64,000 bases of DNA from Liolophura sinensis (Eukaryota; Mollusca; Polyplacophora; Chitonida; Chitonidae): contig NC_088306.1 of NCBI RefSeq assembly GCF_032854445.1, positions 20,927,764 through 20,991,763 on the forward strand, given 5' to 3'. The translations under genes were made by a program, and so were the position numbers. Within the stretch, counting starts at the first letter, position 1; the number at the start of each line of letters is the position of its first letter. This document shows positions 37,056-48,164 of this stretch, one piece after another. The notes beneath the pieces were generated by a model. That model saw only the letters and a program-made list of their open reading frames with translations. It was not told the origin of the DNA and did no database searches.

Positions 37056-37649
37056 TAACCAATACTCATCCTCATTATGCATAAGCTTAGGTTCAACACC
37101 AATCTTTCTTTGCCTCGGGGGACGTCATAATTATTCAAAAGCTAGTTGCATGCTAGGCAATGGACGTGGAGAGTAATTTGTTTTACAAAGGCTGCACCAA
37201 CAAGCGGTTAGAACAAATTTGCACGCAATAACACAACCTATACTACTATCCCTGGGAACAGACTGCATCGCGTTAATATCCCAACATCCATCTGTAAATC
37301 TATTCTGCAGTTAGATCCTATACTGCAAGAAAGAAAAAAAAATTCCCTTTTTAAGGCCAAAACCAAAACGGGTAGACAATTTCCAATATAGCAGTGTCAG
37401 TAATAGGGTCTGTAGATAAATCGATAACAGTTCAGGAAACTGGTGTCGCCCTCCGTCAAAACATGTTAACTCCGCCCAACATCCAGAAATGCCGCTGGTT
37501 TTGAATAGTCCTGACGTCAACCGAGGCAATGGGTTTTTGCCACCGAAACCGAGCTCATGGACTTAGGTATTAGAAAAAGTGTTCTAACTAGATTTTACTT
37601 ACAAGAATATGAACTTCCAACCTATCCATGTGTTGTTACGTGTTACTGA

Positions 37650-37984
37650 CTAAAAGCAGTATTGGTAGCAAATATGACTGATTTTAAAGACAGCCGAATA
37701 TGGGAGACTTGGTAAAAGAAGCAGACTGTAGCCCAGGGACAGACAGTAATTTAGTCCCAGGTTTCCGACTTGAGAGGTGACCGATCTAACCAAATGTCTA
37801 CCAGTCAAAATTACGTTTGTAAAAACTAAAATACCGTAAGTAGCTTCCAGGATTTCTGAACGGTGCACTGAACTTTGGCAAACGTAGCGTCGAATTGACG
37901 TCAGCGAGCACGCAACGCTGGTCCATTTCTTAGTTACGTCAGAGATGCTCACACAAGGCTTCGTGCTGGTGGATGCGGGCTCAC
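37650..37984 (-). CDS. C-type lectin domain gene, exon 3 (C-terminal part of the domain)
   Basis: On the minus strand the acceptor TTAACAG ends at 37985 and the exon begins GT GAG CCC in the phase needed by exon 2, giving HG-EPAST. It continues TKPCVSISDVTKKWTSVACS and YVCQ (last Cys near 37880), the C-terminal cysteines and W of the C-type lectin fold. Ca2+/sugar motifs are not canonical: EPN is EPA and WND is WTS. The frame stays open to a stop at 37650, adding about 80 residues after the domain; that extension has no recognisable domain and may be intron if a donor is used soon after 37875. Exons 1 and 2 are at 40933-41038 and 39352-39633. Confidence 0.7.
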
Positions 37985-38069
37985 CTGTTAACCCAGAGAA
38001 CTCAGTTATCTCCCTTTTCAAGAAATTTATATATTTATATTTATATTTTTTTATTCATTTATTTCTTTT

Positions 38070-38185
38070 ATTTATTTTATTGGTGTGTTACGCCGTACTC
38101 AAGAATATTTCACTTATACGACGGCAGCCAGCATAATGATGGGAGAAAAGGGGGAAATCCTCGACCACCTGCACATTGGCAGATC
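38070..38185 (-). mobile_element. SINE family 1 fragment in lectin intron 2
   Basis: Reverse-complement core (TTACGCCGTACTCAAGAATA, TTTCACTTATACGACGGC, GCCAGCATAATGATGGGAG) with an AT-rich tail; the tRNA-like head is missing. Confidence 0.75.
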
Positions 38186-39351
38186 TACTAACGTTTAGTT
38201 AAAGAAATTAAAACATCTAGTTGAGACTTTTAAATGTTTCATAATTGATTATTCTGCAAATAAATATGAAAGACCGTTCAAATTAAGAAATATACTTTTA
38301 CATCTGGTGAAAGTGTGGCTTTGTAGAGTGACTTAATATTTTTACAATGGTAAGAACATGACAGGCTTCATTTCCCCTGCCTTCATTGTTCATGGGGTCT
38401 CGGTGACAATTACGCCCAATTGCGCAGTCTGACCACTGCGTTTAGGACCACTTTTCTTTCTCTCATCTGAAGGCGTCATATGTTGTGAAGTTCACCAGTA
38501 ACTTGCCAAAGGTAGATGCTTTTCCCCGGACTCTTGGGTTTTCACCAATAATGCATAAAACGGACTGTCATGACATAAATTAACAACTCTCCAGCTAGGC
38601 GTTAAACAAATATAAACTAAACCAAATCTTCTGAAACGAGGTACAGGACATTTTTATATTCAATGTAAAGAAAATTTTCTTATTTTCTAAATCGTATCTT
38701 TATAAAATTGGTAGGAAACAGGATGATGTTTATGAATTTTGTAACAAAAAAAAAAAAAGAATTCAATGAACATTTATTTCTACAATGTGAAAACGTCAAA
38801 AATATTGTGGTTGTCTTTTGAATAGTGGCTAAGGCAGGAATGCACGTTTACTTGTAGCATAAACAACGTTACAGTAATTCTAGCCCTAGCCAATGAAAAA
38901 ACAATAATAAACACTCTACTTATATTAACAAAGCAGTGGATTTTTGTGTCAAAAACAAAAGTTAAGAAACCATTACATTTAGAAAATATACTGACAAAAA
39001 ATCGTCCAATAATTAGAATGAAAGAATATATTGCCACAATAACGGGGATGGAAAATCACTTCAGAGAGAAATGGAGTAGTAGCTACACGTTATTCAAAGA
39101 ACAACCAAATGAATAACAATCGTGAGTGGAAACGAGAGGGAAAGACGGGCTGTTGCATATAGAGATTACTCCTCTGGCTGGTGAAAAGAAATAGAAAATC
39201 AAATCACTTGTCATAGTACGTGTGCGAATCTGTACGTTACTCGTAAGAAAGTTCGTCAGTATAACTTACCAAAGGTCGATGGTTTACTCTGGGCATATTT
39301 GCTTTGCTACATACGTATTTATAGGTATTAATTCTTGATTGATTATCTCAC

Positions 39352-39633
39352 CATGAGCCCAGTTCGTGAAGTTTAGCGCAGTCCCGTCATGCCATTGATA
39401 TGTACCGATCACTGCGCTGTACACCAAACCAATGAAAGCCGGTCCATAGGCGGCACCCCGCTCGTTCAACAGCGAATGAATGAACGCGTTATTCTCCCGT
39501 GAGGCGAGGACTGCCGGCCAACCACTGTACTCGAGACAGCGAGGTATGGTGTCTTTGTACTCAAGAGCATTCTCCTGGTAAAATGCCCTGTAGCAACTGT
39601 TTTCAAATCTCATCCATCCCTTGGGGCAAACGT
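39352..39633 (-). CDS. C-type lectin domain gene, exon 2 (main part of the domain)
   Basis: The exon starts at 39633 after the acceptor TAACTTTCAG and ends at 39352 before the donor GTGAGA. Joined to exon 1 it reads D-VCPKGWMRFENSCYRAF..., then LEYSGWPAVLASRENNAFIH, FIGLVYSAV, YQWHDGTALNFTNWAHG. This is a textbook start and middle of a C-type lectin domain: CPxGW, NSCYR, the A-x-L-x-S region, F-I-G-L in place of WIGL, W-x-D-G and NFTNW. Such domains bind glycans or proteins outside the cell, and many molluscan ones act in immunity; that role is inferred. Reading through the donor gives a short tail to a stop at 39284, an intronic artefact. Exon 3 supplies the remaining cysteines. Confidence 0.8.
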
Positions 39634-39990
39634 CTGAAAGTTACCAATAAAACGACAGAGGTTTTAATATTTTTTTAAAATATAGTTTAATGTGTACTTG
39701 TTGTTTGAGACACAGTTACTTGTGGCAATTGCATATCCAGTGTCATTCTCTCGCTCGGCCTGCCCGGAACACGAGTCAAACTGCTCCAGGTCAGTGCAGC
39801 TGCCTTATTATTCCAACTACTGGTAAATATTCACACAAGCGAGCTAAGAATAAAAACCCCATTTCCATCCCCATATACAAACACCTAAAACCAAAAATAA
39901 TGTCTTAAGTTAGGCACTGATTATAGAAACCGAAGAAACAAAGTACATACAAAGAAATATTTTGTTACTGCCCATAGGGGAAAGTTGTAT

Positions 39991-40256
39991 TTATTATTTT
40001 ACTTTATTTGATTGCTGTTTTAATACATACTCAAAGATCTTTCACCTATACCACCTCTGCTAGCAGTATGGTGGAGGAAACCGTACACGACTATCCCAGG
40101 AAACCCATGCTTATCCGCAGGTTGCTGACAGACCTTCCCACGTATGGCCGGAGAGAAAGCCAGTATAAGCTGCACTTGAACTCAGAGCGACCACAATGGT
40201 GAGAGGCCTTGCGCGGATGTGGTGCGCCAACCAGCGCGGTCACGGAGGGGGCCTCC
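39991..40256 (-). mobile_element. SINE family 1, old near-full-length copy in lectin intron 1
   Basis: A diverged reverse-complement copy: tail TTTATTTGATTGCTGTTTTA, core ATACTCAAAGATCTTTCACC, block GCAGTATGGTGGAGGAAACC, and a head remnant ending GCGGTCACGGAGGGGGCC near 40252. Confidence 0.7.
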
Positions 40257-40435
40257 AGGTTGTAATATCACAGCGTTCATACGGAGTGAGCTCTGTCTGT
40301 GTGTCTGTAGGGTTAAATGCATTGTGTTGTAATCTGTATCATGGACTTGCCATAGTAAATAATACTGACATTTGGCATGGCTGTGCACTGCCGTCTCACT
40401 GGACTCACTGGCTCAATTTATACTGACATATTTTA

Positions 40436-40862
40436 CCTGACAAACCTCCGCTCAGCATTGGTTACCTGATAAACCACCACCCATCACCATGTACCTGTCA
40501 AACCAACGCCCATCATCAGGCACTTGGCAAATCACTGCCCATCACCAGGTACCTGACAAACCTCCGTCCATCACCAGGTACCTGTCAAACCAACGCCCAT
40601 CATCAGGCACTTGGCAAATCACTGCCCATCACCAGGTACCTGACAGACCACCGTCCATCACCAGGTATCTGACAAACCACCACTCATCACCAGGTATCTG
40701 ACAAACCTCCGCTCATCACCAGGTATCTGACAAACCACCGTTCATCACCAGGTACTGGACAAACCACAGCTCATCACCAGGTACCTGACAAACTTCCGCT
40801 CATCACCAGCTATCTGACAAACAACCGTCCATCACCAGGTACCTGACAAACCACCAGTCATC
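40436..40862. repeat. 29-bp minisatellite in lectin intron 1 (about 14 copies)
   Basis: ATCACCAGGTACCTGACAAA plus CCACCGTCC repeats every 29 bases (CAGG at 40633, 40662 and 40691). An 87-base (three-unit) block at about 40490 recurs at about 40577, so the local frame shows a 29-residue repeat; this is intronic and not coding. Confidence 0.88.
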
Positions 40863-40932
40863 ATCTTTTTTTGGGCCTTTTTCACCATCTGTTACACATG
40901 TACTATAATCCAACGTACGAAAATGTTCTTAC

Positions 40933-41038
40933 CTGTCTTGATCTCTCGCTTGCTCTGAATGACCGGGCCGTCATTCTTCAACCAAATCAAAATATATATC
41001 AGAAACACGGGGATAAATAGCAGGGAGTACTTTCTCAT
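40933..41038 (-). CDS. C-type lectin domain gene, exon 1 (signal peptide or membrane anchor)
   Basis: ATG at 41036-41038 opens MRKYSLLFIPVFLIYILIWL, then KNDGPVIQSKREIKT, and the exon ends ACA G before the donor GTAAGA at 40932-40927. A basic start followed by about 16 hydrophobic residues fits a signal peptide or a type II anchor. The 106 bases leave one base that joins with AC of exon 2 to make Asp and continue into VCPKGW. Intron 1 (39634-40932) carries a SINE and the 29-bp minisatellite. The whole gene is convergent with nothing obvious and is the only lectin seen in the window. Confidence rests on phase agreement across two introns plus the domain match. Confidence 0.7.
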
Positions 41039-41844
41039 TGCCGTCTCTTCCCTTCGCCTTTACGTCCTATTAACTGCGGTTACCGTAGGCATACTTCGAA
41101 AAGAATCTATCTGATGTTAACGTTACGCCACATAGCAGTTTCCCAGGTATACAGCGACGAGTAAACCTGATATAGGCTTGATAGGGACACGTAATGCACC
41201 GAGCGCAAATCCCAGCTGCCTTGTAGGTTACTTACGGCTAGAGCCTTATAATTACATGCACGCTTTGTGTGAAGCAACAGGTTCCCGATAGCACGCCTAG
41301 CAACGCCAAACTTATCTGCACCATAGCGGAGTACATAGCATACAAAAGGCTATATTTACTATGCCAACCAGAAAAAGACACCCATTCAAAGTGATATAAA
41401 GAGGAAAGTTTTAGTTAGGATCATCCAGAGAAAAAAGGTTCAGATACATTTCAATTTGTATGGGGTCATGTGTTCGAATCGACATGTAGCCCATTTTCAG
41501 AATAAACAGCAAAATAATTCACGATCATAGACATACATGTACTTTATGGACCAAATGTACTTTAGCCTGTAAGCACACATAACAATGTTCACTTATCAAA
41601 TTGGATAAATTGTGGTGTTCAGTGCGTTTTGGAACTAAGTTAAGCTTTGAATTTGGTTTAATTAGTGGTGGGAGGGGGGTAGTAAGTACGAAATGATACT
41701 TACAAAACTTGGTGGCATACTCTCTTTATTTCACGTGGAGATGAAAAGTTACCGACAGATAGCCTTTGCATGCAAGAATGAATCCAGTGTACTTGAAAAT
41801 CGAATGTGTATTTATTTCGTATATTTCCTTTAAACTGTTTTACC

Positions 41845-41945
41845 GCAGAAGCCAGGATTCGACTGGTGGACTAAGCAATCCCGTGCCCTCGTCCCTTTGC
41901 ATTGTTTACATGTATTATTAGATGTGACGACAACACAGCAAAATA
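41845..41945. repeat. Interspersed repeat family 3, copy b
   Basis: AGCCAGGATTCGACTGG, CCCTTTGCATTGTTTACATG and GACGACAACACAGCA match 16152-16295 in the same order and orientation. Confidence 0.45.
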
Positions 41946-42759
41946 TAAGGTCTTATTTTTTTACCTTGAAACCCTTTTTCACGGTTTATAGAGTTACTCG
42001 GACATCTGATTAAGCTACGTGAAATTCTGCAGGTATCCCAAATGATGTTAACAGATACGTGAAATTCTGCAGGGCGATGTATCAACACCATACACGTATC
42101 CCAATAGGTGATAACAGCTAACCGAAATTCTGCAGCGAATGTATCAACATCATACACGTATCCCAATAGATGATTATATCTCTCCCTATGAATGAAAGGG
42201 TTTAAGGCTCCAAGATTGCTGTCATAGAATACGGGATATATAAAAGCCCGTGATTCACTAAAAATGGGAGGAAATTTTGGAGATGTATAGCCAACTGCTG
42301 GCTGGTGCCCGTACATTCCATATTAACACCATTCAACGTCTGAAATGCAGTCAGTTAAACTTTAATATTTAATGAAAACGACATTGTCATCGTGAGATAC
42401 TCTAGAGGATTCTCAGTCGATCGAGAAAAAAAGAAGTTTGGAACAGAGTTATACTGGCGTCCATTTGTATACAGCAAGTTAACTGGGAACAGAAATCGAG
42501 ATAACAACGCCGGGGTGGGCCTATTTGAATCTGTAAGTGTAACATTCCATTTCCAGGTGGCATCGTAACATCATCAGCACAAGATAATTATAGACTTACA
42601 GAATAGAGAGTAAAAACAGAGCAGTGACGACAGGGTGATAGCTGGCAAATGGCATTTAGCATTTCACGTAAATGGTGAAATACAGCCTTTTGTCAATTTA
42701 CCCAAAATATGAAAACAAAATTACATTTTAAGTTGTAGTTTATATATTTTAATTAATTC

Positions 42760-42900
42760 ATTTATTTATTTGATAGCTGCTTTACGCCGTACTCAAGAAT
42801 ATTTCACTTATACGACGGGTGTCAGCATTATGGTAGGAGGAAACCGTGGAGAGACCGGGGAAAACCCAACACCATTGGCAGTTAATATATCTTAACAGAC
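42760..42900 (-). mobile_element. SINE family 1 fragment
   Basis: Reverse-complement tail (TTTATTTATTTGATAGCTGC), core (TTTACGCCGTACTCAAGAAT) and GTCAGCATTATGGTAGGAGG; the tRNA-like head is missing. Confidence 0.75.
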
Positions 42901-44023
42901 CCATCTGTTAATAACCCATCAGTCGATGGTCGGAAATTTCGAAAATGACAACTTCGATGAACGTACTGGGAGCGCAAAACTAGTGCCCCTCATTCGCTCT
43001 CAACCACAGGGTCGTTTTGACAGGTATCACCGTTTACGCGTGAAGAGTGAACATAGTAACTTAAAATCATTTACAGGTCCCAAGAAGAAAGATGAGAAGT
43101 TTATATTGTATTTTTTTTTGTTAGGACACAGTCTAAGGTGCATACTAAGAAATAAGAAAACTATCATTTCGTGTAACCCCAACAATCACAGGTCCGTATT
43201 CAGCCGTCGTGAAAGTCCCCAAGACCACCACGCCACAATCTGTTTGTCTGTTTCAATTCTTTGAGCCGCAAAAACAAACCCACAGCCATATGGAATCGTG
43301 CCAGTGACCCCTTTAGTGCAGGGTAGGTAGGGATTCCAATAGTTGGGATATCCTGACAATGTAATTTTCTCCTGATGATAACATCCTGGGCCAGAAGTTT
43401 TTTGGTTTGAAGTGTAAAATTGAACTGTTAGAGGTAAATTCACTTTTCAGACCGACTAAATAAAAACACCTTTATCTTTGATACTGTTGTGTGACAAATG
43501 TTAAAGAACTTGCTGATCATTGCTTATTTTATAATCATTGCTTATATCACATAAGTGTCAAAGACCCTGTAGTTGTAAAAACTTCATACTTAATTGTGAA
43601 AAACAAAATTAGTTCCAATATTATTTTTTATCTAACAATTCAGTTGTACACCCTAAGTGCAGATGCTCGCTGGGAATACAGTCCACCGCAATCACAGATT
43701 CAAGATTTAAGCTTGTTGGCAATATACATCATATCCATGTCTAGTATTCCAGCCGGAAAGTATTGCAGCAAAAGGACACCGAAAAAGAGTGAGCAAGCTT
43801 CAACGAGAAGGTCTTTAAAAACTATATCTGAAACTATGGTAAATGGTACACGGTCATACGGTTTTAGTATTTTTCACGTTACAGAAAATCTTATCAAGTA
43901 CTTGAATTCTATGATGGGCTCTTTTCAAATGTATTAATAATGTCAAATGACAGTTATGTGAAAATCTATACTTTTATTTTCACATTGGGGAGAATTTTTG
44001 GACTTTTTAGATGATGAACGCAT

Positions 44024-45100
44024 TTACGTTGACCGTAAAAGACATACACAAGCTCTGGTTATCCTTGAGCGGATCCGTCGACTTGTAGAAATGACGATCA
44101 GCGGATTAATGGCGGACTGTCCATAAGTGAAGATTCCACAAAACTCTCTCACCTCATCCGTTATGCACGTGCGACACAGTCCGTTTAATGGCCAAGCGAT
44201 AAAATATGGCATCCAAAACACACAGAAAACCACGACCACGATAACAATCTTATAACTGGAGGCATTTCTCGAATGCCTCTTCTTCGACACCTGTTTTCTG
44301 CTGGCCATTATTTCTGACCCACACATCACATGATGACATGGCCTGGAATGATGCCCGATTGTGTCACTCACTGTTGAAATGTTACCTGGTATCTGTCGAC
44401 CGTTAGCTGCTGATTTACGTGATAGGGAAATCCGTGTGTTCAGTGTCCATAGCAAAACGCTGTTCATTATAATCAGTGCAGTCAGAGGAATGCAAAGTGC
44501 TATTGTCATTTGTATTGCCTCAAAAACATTAGCTCTAAAGATAAAGACAGGACAACTTGTGTCAAACGACTTCCTCTCGTTCAGCAGTACTTTTAACAAT
44601 GTGTAAGGTGTCCATAAGAGAAAACCTCCTATCCACACACATACGCACATCCGGGTTATCTGGGTTGTTCGAAACTGAGAACGGTATTGAAGTGGAGCTG
44701 TCACACATCGGTACCGATCATAGCCCATGGCCAGAAAGAGCAACATGGACACAGAAGTCACCCCATAGTCGACAAGTTTCCACAAAATGCAAACAGTCAG
44801 TCCGAACACCTGTTCTGCCCATAACGATGTCATCAGTCTAAAAGGCATAAGAACGACACCTACCAGTAAATCAGTGAACGCCATGGAGAGAGCGTAGGTA
44901 GAGAAGCCAGAAACTTCTGAACTGGGGTCTCTCCACAGGCAGACAATGACGATAGGATTAGCTGCAATCGCCACGACAGAGACACAGACAGTGTAAATGT
45001 GATGCCACACGGGAGCAGAGAAATCAGTCTGAGCGACTCCAGGGAGGCTTGTGCTGCAGTTGGTGAAGTTGAAGGGAGTCACTGACACAGCGGTCTCCAT
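44024..45100 (-). CDS. GPCR copy 5, intact class A muscarinic/histamine-like receptor
   Basis: A 358-residue intronless receptor from ATG at 45100 to TAA/TAG-terminated tail LLRST at 44024. The N-terminus TPFNFTNCSTS has the same two glycosylation sequons as the array copies. TM3 has Cys104, Asp111 (3.32) and DRY at 128-130. Loop 2 has DTSCPVF, TM5 CIPLTALIIMN, TM6 CVFWMPYFIAWPLNGLC and TM7 SAINPLIVIS, again without the NPxxY tyrosine. TM1 has an unusual AANPIVIV where others have PANLIVI. It is clearly older than the array copies, differing along its length and having the long N-terminal version (TDFSAPVWHHIYT). Plasma membrane G-protein-coupled receptor by family; the amine-type pocket is inferred from Asp111. 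Its flanks do not resemble array spacer. Confidence 0.93.
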   Translation of the reverse strand: METAVSVTPFNFTNCSTSLPGVAQTDFSAPVWHHIYTVCVSVVAIAANPIVIVCLWRDPSSEVSGFSTYALSMAFTDLLVGVVLMPFRLMTSLWAEQVFGLTVCILWKLVDYGVTSVSMLLFLAMGYDRYRCVTAPLQYRSQFRTTQITRMCVCVWIGGFLLWTPYTLLKVLLNERKSFDTSCPVFIFRANVFEAIQMTIALCIPLTALIIMNSVLLWTLNTRISLSRKSAANGRQIPGNISTVSDTIGHHSRPCHHVMCGSEIMASRKQVSKKRHSRNASSYKIVIVVVVFCVFWMPYFIAWPLNGLCRTCITDEVREFCGIFTYGQSAINPLIVISTSRRIRSRITRACVCLLRST

Positions 45101-45885
45101 GTTGCGTCTGTGCTAGGGACACAAAAGTGAATATTCCTTTCAGATTTAAAACATTGTTCCGTTGTTACCAACTAATGTTGTTTTCTTTGTTGTTTGATGT
45201 TGATTAGTTCGGGCTCAAGTCATCCCATCCAGCTCTACTTCTTGTGTCTATCTATATCGATCTTGTCTCGCTAACAACACTAGTCACATCAATGAAACAG
45301 CCCTTATACAGATAAATAAGAATTCAATCTCAAGCTTTTCGTTGATGCCGATCTTAATTGTCCCGCAAGTAAATAAGAATTAAATCCTAAGCCGGACTTT
45401 TTAGAGCGGCCAAAGCATCTACATCTCCAACATGTGCCATGGATACGAGGAAAATACCAACTGTACTATTGCGGTGATTTTAATGATCACGTTTTAAGAA
45501 ACACAGCAGGCTGGGTAAACTTATCAGCATTTAAGTTACTAAATTAAGTTAATTTATCGGCTCACACACGGCATAAAGTTTGCTGTCTCATTCACCATAC
45601 AGGTGCTTTTAGTGACCAGATGCAAAGCATGTTACTTATCGCCATTAACTTGTTTAATCTGCCGTTACAGAAGAGTGATAGGCACACACGATTTAAACGT
45701 GTCTGTTGTCTCTGTCCAACCATTCTGATTCAGAGCTGCAGTCGATCCAAAGTAACCTCAGCGTTCACAAGTGTCTAAATGGCATAAGGACATTTAATAA
45801 AGACGTACAGCATACAGAGAAAAATCAGAGTAGAAATCAATCCAGTGTAGCGTTTCTAGAGAAGCTGGAGTCTCTACACGGCCAG

Positions 45886-46016
45886 CTAAAGACAACAAAA
45901 CTGACAGTGTAAAGCTGACGCCACAAGGGACTGCAGTTCAATCTGGGCCACTTCAGAAAGGCTTGCGCTAAAGTTCGTGAAATTGAGTGGAGCGATTAAC
46001 ACTGAAATCTCCATGA
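45886..46016 (-). pseudogene. GPCR 5'-end fragment
   Basis: On the minus strand the ATG at 46013-46011 opens MEISVLIAPLNFTNFSASLS plus EVAQ, the family N-terminus, but frame agreement is lost before TM1 (one or two bases missing near 45935) and similarity stops at about 45886. The upstream flank to about 46860 matches the flank of copy 6 (50819-51300), including CTTAAATGTGAGGCAGTGA. It is therefore a truncated duplicate of a copy-6-like gene with its promoter region. Confidence 0.75.
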
Positions 46017-46925
46017 TGGATCTCTGCGGGTAGTTTAGGTTTAAAGGTTGTTTCATCTTTTTAGATTGTTCACGGGCTTTAACAAACCACATGATGTTCT
46101 AGAAACCAAATCTTCCGACTCAATGCAAGTCATTTTTATCCCTTTCTGTTTCCTTTGTGTCTCAACCTCGACTTTTTCTTCAAACCGTACCTATGTCCAT
46201 TTGTAACATAGATGGGACAGACACAGGTCAATTATTAAACTGTTCACTATTCGACACGAAGCAAAGTTTTCCGGAATGACTGTTTAGCTGTGTTTTTTTG
46301 TTTCTGCCTGCTGCTAGCATCGGTAACATCTATGCAGTCATCGGAGTTAAACTGGTAAGTGAAACAGAACTCCTAAATAACCGATGCCAGAAATTTGTCT
46401 AAATCTGTAAAACTGCCTTAAATGTGAGGCAGTGAAAGCTCATACATCCACAATACACAGCTTTAAATGAACACAGCATGTTAACTTATTCACTGATCGG
46501 TACAATTTTTCCACCTGTAATTTTAATGTCATAGTTAACACACATTACGTAATGCTGGTCGAAGCGTGATATACAGTACAATACCTTCCGCCGTTAGCTT
46601 GTCACACCTCCGGCTGTACAAGTGTTCCGTACACACAAGCTTCTCGATTCTGTCTGCATACAGAAGCTTATAATGGATCAACAAACATCAGCTAAATTAG
46701 CAAATAAAATGTTACGTCATGTGATAATCCATAAATCCAATGTTTAATTGTTCAGAATTTACAGAATTTTACCTGTCGAGTAAGTCTTGACCTCACTTAT
46801 TACAGGCCATACGGGGTTAGCGGAAACAACTCTTTAAAGTATGAATAAATGCTTGAGGTTTAACGTCATACTTGACAATTTTTCAGTTATATGACGATGA
46901 GGATTAGGTGTGTGCACATATATGG

Positions 46926-47180
46926 TGTCTTCCTGTGGCAGGGCGAGTGCATGTCGCCGAAGTGCTGCCTCCACTGAAGTATCATGCCGATGACACCAGT
47001 CACATTATAATGACACCCAGCCAACCAGTCCTGTTCCCTTGCTCTAGCCTCTCAGTGCTAAGCACTAATCAAAGTAGAAGCAAGTACCATTTCTAAAGTT
47101 TTTGGTATGACCCAACCCGGGTTTGATCCCGGGTCTCCCGACTTTGAGGCGGGCCCTCTAGCCCTTGGGCAACCGAAGGC
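46926..47180 (-). mobile_element. tRNA-derived repeat (family 2), well-preserved head
   Basis: On the minus strand the high-coordinate end reads like a tRNA: GGTTGCCCAAGGGCTAGAGG, an anticodon-stem-like CCCGCCTCAAAGTCGGG and a B-box GGGATCAAACCC. The body matches 17205-17410. It differs from family 1 in body and tail. It is too long and lacks a proper 3' acceptor stem, so it is not a tRNA gene. Confidence 0.65.
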
Positions 47181-47713
47181 GTCTACTCTTTAAAAAGTAG
47201 ATAAGTGAAAAACAATTCAACACTGAACTGTGTCCAGATATATTTTAAAGCAATAAATTTCTCCATTGGAATATATATTTTCCAAAGAGTTTTCACGTTA
47301 CTTAGAGCTCATAATAGAGCGTGCGCCCAAGGAAGTTTATCACAGATGATTCTGCACAAAATTACTTTTTTTATATGTGCCACATTTCTTATATGTGGTC
47401 CGAAAAGACCACTGTATTTTATTCTATTTTAAATGCTTTTGATGTCACATCGTAAACAATTAGAGTTGTTATCCAACAGTGCTGGAGTCCTTTGTCGCTT
47501 CTGGTAGCCTGTAGTCTATAAAGTTCATGATCATTGGGGGGGGGGGACACAAAAGATGGTAGGAATTAACCAAATTTGACCCGGAGAATGTTAGAATGTT
47601 GATGGGAAGAGAGAGTTGTCATAGGGGACAGAAAACATACATATTCAAACCTTACACTGAAGCGATTAGCTTCAAGCGTTTACAGGAGGAGGTTGGTGCT
47701 TGTAGTGTAATGA

Positions 47714-47971
47714 GGGGGCCTCCGTGGCTCAGTTGGTTAGCGCGCTAGCGCAGCGTAATGACCCAGAAGCCTCTCACCAATGCGGTCGCTGTGAGTTCAA
47801 GTCCAGCTAATGCTGACTTCCTCTCTGGTCTGCCAGCAACCTGCGAATGGTCGTGGGTTTCCCCAGGGCTGTGCCCGATTTCCTCCCACCATAATGCTGG
47901 CCGCCGTCGTGAAATATTCTTGAGTACGCCGTAAAACACCAATCAAATAAATAAATAATAAATAAATAAAG
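47714..47971 (+). mobile_element. Complete young SINE (family 1)
   Basis: Head GGCCTCCGTGGCTCAGTTGG with A-box-like TGGCTCAGTTGGTTAGCGC and B-box-like GAGTTCAAGTCC, centre CCACCATAATGCTGGCCGCC, core TTCTTGAGTACGCCGTAAAA, tail (AAAT)n. It is flanked by a perfect 11-base target duplication TGTAGTGTAAT at 47701-47711 and 47972-47982. This is the best reference copy of the family in the window. Confidence 0.92.
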
Positions 47972-48164
47972 TGTAGTGTAATAAACGCACTTCAGGGACT
48001 TTGGTGCTTTGCGCAGCTCATTTGATAGCGTCCATTCCAGCCATAATTGTGCAGGTAAATGCGCTATATAAATTACACATGCGAATGTGTTAAATATTGT
48101 AAACTGGCCATTTCGATCATTTTAAACCCCTAATATTTAAATATTAAGTCTAATATTTATAAAC

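Larger units (their letters stand above)
34863..37649. other. Interval between the 50-bp minisatellite and the lectin gene
   Basis: No firm gene. It contains a candidate small exon (35586-35655, minus), an approximately 110-base tandem repeat (36665-37055) and a weak SINE-like remnant near 35985-36060 (CATATGACGGCGGTAAGCAT). Confidence 0.45.
41039..44023. other. Gene-free interval between the lectin gene and GPCR copy 5
   Basis: It holds repeat family 3 (about 41845-41945), a short imperfect tandem repeat with GAAATTCTGCAG at 42021, 42061 and 42123 (about 42018-42178, the cause of a 132-codon minus frame), a diverged repeat near 42590-42700 shared with 25.0-25.8 kb, and a SINE fragment (42760-42900). 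A minus frame at 43186-43443 has no recognised domain. No gene is called. Confidence 0.55.

Noticed and set aside
39284-39351. Lectin tail EIINQELIPINTYVAKQICPE
   Set aside because: It reads through a good donor (GTGAGA); exon 3 at 37984 restores the true C-type lectin sequence.
41918-42316. 132-codon minus frame
   Set aside because: It spans an imperfect tandem repeat and has no domain; likely chance.
43186-43443. Minus frame with several Cys and aromatic residues (YPNYWNPYLPC, IPYGCGF)
   Set aside because: No family recognised, no splice-site support, no conservation evidence; the composition alone is not enough to call an exon.
47716-47800. Possible tRNA genes at SINE heads (also 11400-11485, 46926-47180 end, 56330-56385)
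   Set aside because: Acceptor stems do not close and each continues into a SINE body with tail and target duplication.
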